Shown here piece by piece: positions 61,931-64,000 of a DNA stretch of 64,000 nt. The number at the start of each line of letters is the position of its first letter. Positions within the stretch are counted from its first letter, which is position 1. Made by a program: the position numbers and the translations under genes. Source of the DNA: Formicarius rufipectus (Eukaryota; Chordata; Aves; Passeriformes; Formicariidae); the NCBI GenBank assembly GCA_013399695.1, contig VXAU01002306.1:1086588-1150587 (forward strand), in the 5' to 3' direction. The notes under the pieces were generated by a model that searched no databases, had not been told where the DNA came from, and saw nothing but the letters and a program-made list of their open reading frames with translations.

Positions 61931-64000
61931 TTATCAAAGCCCATGGATTTCTTTTGTTTTAGCTATGATAGAGCAGGAAAGGTCTCCACTTCCCACCCAG
62001 CCTCTACTGTACTAACAAGACAATATGAAGCATTTCTGTATCTGACTTACTTTCCCAGGGCAATCACATGATGAAACACACCACAGTCCCTCATTATTAA
62101 AACCCAAGTTTGCTCTTAAAGAAGCTGCATTTCCCTTTGCTCACAGGGTAGACTCCCTAAAGATGGCCTTGCTCTAAGGTTGTATTGTGACCTGCACTCA
62201 GGAGGCAGCACGTTTTGATGTCCACGTGGACACCCTGTTTCCAATCTTTCCAGCCTATCCCTGTGTTCCTCCATGTCCCACTCAGTTCATGGACTCCTCC
62301 GCCCTCAAATAATTCAAACTTCTCTCCGACTCTGGGCTCTTGTTCCAACCTCTTCCTTCACCTTCACACTGATGTCTGGTCCCATCCTTGTCCCTGTGGT
62401 CACCTCCTCCCAGCTGTCTATGCCCAGGGGTCATGGCAAGGACTGTCTCCCTGTGTGCAGCTCCAGGGCAAAGGACAGCAGCCCCTTCAGTGAAGTCTCT
62501 CAAGGCCAAACAAGTCTAATGGCTGACCTTTTGGTCTGAGACATTTCTGCTGAAGCAATTAACACATAAAGGCAGAGAAAAAATGCAATTTCACGTGGAC
62601 AATGCTGGAGACCTTGTTGCTATTCGTTAGCTCATTAAGGATTCCAGTTTAAACAACTAAAAATGTTAAAAGCAATCCTCTATCTATCTAATCCGATCTA
62701 TTTGGCACCACAGCCACATAAGCTAAAGTAACAAATTAGAAATGCACCCGGAAATTGTGAAAATTTGCAGCTGATGTAAAAGAGTTACCCCTGAGCAATT
62801 CTCTCCCGCTAGGTTCTCTGTCCCTCAGAGAATGTCATTTACATCACTAAACAATCTCAATTTGAAGGAGTTCAACCCACTGTTGCTTTTTCAACCCTGC
62901 CAAGTGAGGATCCCTGACAGGACAGTACGGACAGGCAAAGTCAAGACTCTTCATGTGCCTGCACTTTCTTCTCAAGCAGTTCAGCAGCACCACAGGCTAT
63001 GTGACACCATTACATGTCCCTTCACCTGCTGCCAACACTTCTTCAGGCTCCAGCAGCACACATGCATGAAATAATGTCAAAAACATTGCATTTGGGGCTG
63101 TTCTTCAGGACCAAGAGGAGTTGTTGCTGAACCTCTGGGAAGGCATCTTGGTGATGCTCCGTTGCCACCCCTTGACAGCGGTGATGTTTATCACACAACT
63201 GCTGGATGGGTTTAGTGGATCTCCAAGATTATTTTGGCCCAAACACACAGCAAATTTTACACGACAGAGCCTTTTCAATGACATGCAGAGCGTGGAAATG
63301 ATGCAGTAACCTGTTTGTGTAGTGCTCTGTCAGCTGTTTCCCTAGACTCTTGAAAAACTGACATGGTTCCTCAAGGGACTTACTTGATTAAAGAACATTA
63401 ATGAATTGAGTGAACATCTGTGCTGTTTTCCTACTAATCATTAAAATTAGCTAGGAATTGCAATTTCCTTAAAAGTGAAAAGTATACTGAATAGGTGCAG
63501 CCCACTTTTTCACAACATTTGGGTAGGGCCAAGCAACTGCAGCCTTTACCTTAACTGTTCCTGAGAGATTTTTACAGCCCTGTGGTGGAAGTTTTCTTCC
63601 TGGATAGCCTGACAATAGGAGCAGTTTATTCTTGGCTTCACGCATTAACATATTAACCATGACACTGCTGACATTTGTTGCTAAGTAAAATTGATTGTAA
63701 ATGGTCTAGAAAGCTGCCATTAAATTTAGAAATTATTTTGGGAGTCTGAAATTAAGTACTGTCAACACAACTCATGTTTCCACTTATACTCAAATGTGAC
63801 AGGAATTTTAATGGCTTCTCCAAACTCCACACATAAAAGAAGAAGGGAGATAAGAGTAATGATTTTAATTGCTCTCAAACTGTATTACATAAAGCAATGA
63901 CCTATATGGTATCATAAGAGCTCAAAGACTAACCAACAGGACAGAGTAAGCAAGAGGGATAGATGGGGGAAAATGTCATGTTACACACAGAAGGGAAACG

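Larger units (their letters stand above)
1..64000 (-). other. PCSK2: PCSK2 gene, partial (both ends outside window)
   Basis: Six exons on the minus strand read, in order and in frame, as prohormone convertase 2, a calcium-dependent subtilisin/kexin-type serine protease of neuroendocrine secretory granules. It cleaves prohormones such as proinsulin, proglucagon and POMC products at dibasic sites. Together the exons give about 201 codons of the roughly 640 usual for the family, from the end of the prodomain to mid catalytic domain. Every internal junction is GT-AG, and the phases (0, 1, 0, 2, 1, 0) are mutually consistent. Nothing is broken, so this looks like a functional gene and not a processed copy. 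Exon numbers 3-8 are inferred from the mammalian 12-exon structure. The residues are far closer to PC2 than to furin or PC1 as I remember them: for example the DPYPYPRYTDDW loop and the long exon 8 match. Confidence 0.95.
37286..64000 (-). other. PCSK2: PCSK2 intron 2, 3' part (at least 26.7 kb)
   Basis: Upstream of exon 3 there is no recognisable PCSK2 exon up to the window edge. I searched the minus strand by eye for the prodomain segment containing LYHFYHNG and the RRR dibasic region without success. The stretch holds a G/T-only tract (37985-38115), CCTT and T-rich pyrimidine tracts (39263-39293, 43892-43930), CR1-like pieces (48139-48260 and 61706-61875), an AT-rich patch (57651-57731) and an A-rich run (61900-61930). 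Long introns 1 and 2 are expected for this gene. A small diverged exon could have been missed. Confidence 0.75.

Noticed and set aside
1..64000. Possible CRISPR array, operon, tRNA/rRNA gene or other novel system
   Set aside because: No regularly spaced direct repeats with spacers, no compact coding clusters and no recognisable structural RNA were seen. The window is explained as introns and exons of one vertebrate gene plus repeats.

Overview
The window is vertebrate nuclear DNA. It is AT-rich and intron-dominated, with no bacterial gene organisation. It is most likely from a bird, probably a songbird. The bird call rests on several CR1-type LINE tails, low overall repeat density, and one LTR that resembles passerine endogenous-retrovirus LTRs. 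This is recognition by eye, not a database match.

The only gene I can support is PCSK2 (prohormone convertase 2, PC2), on the minus strand and incomplete at both ends. Six consecutive coding exons are readable, in transcript order: 37285-37172, 35813-35705, 34076-34039, 16576-16500, 10311-10223 and 7559-7384. All have AG acceptors and GT donors, and their phases join without a frameshift. By homology they are probably exons 3-8 of 12. They encode the end of the prodomain with its furin-type cleavage site, then the N-terminal half of the subtilisin-like catalytic domain, including the catalytic Asp and His. The signal peptide and start of the prodomain should lie beyond position 64000. The oxyanion-hole Asp, catalytic Ser, P domain and C-terminal helix should lie beyond position 1.

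Layout: 1-7383 is the 5' part of the intron after exon 8. 7384-10311 holds exons 8 and 7. 10312-16499 is intron 6, with an antisense LTR (about 10524-10920) close to exon 7. 16500-16576 is exon 6. 16577-34038 is a large intron. 34039-37285 is a cluster of three exons (5, 4, 3). 37286-64000 is one uninterrupted intron of at least 26.7 kb, in which I could not find another exon. CR1-like fragments lie near 4.35, 34.85, 48.14 and 61.7 kb. Simple repeats and unusual low-complexity tracts are scattered through the introns.

I see no novel multi-gene system. The most interesting items are the LTR with internal 47-52 bp tandem repeats about 210 bp from an exon, a G-run/C-run hairpin, a 131-bp almost pure G/T tract, and short repeat motifs sitting just upstream of splice acceptors.
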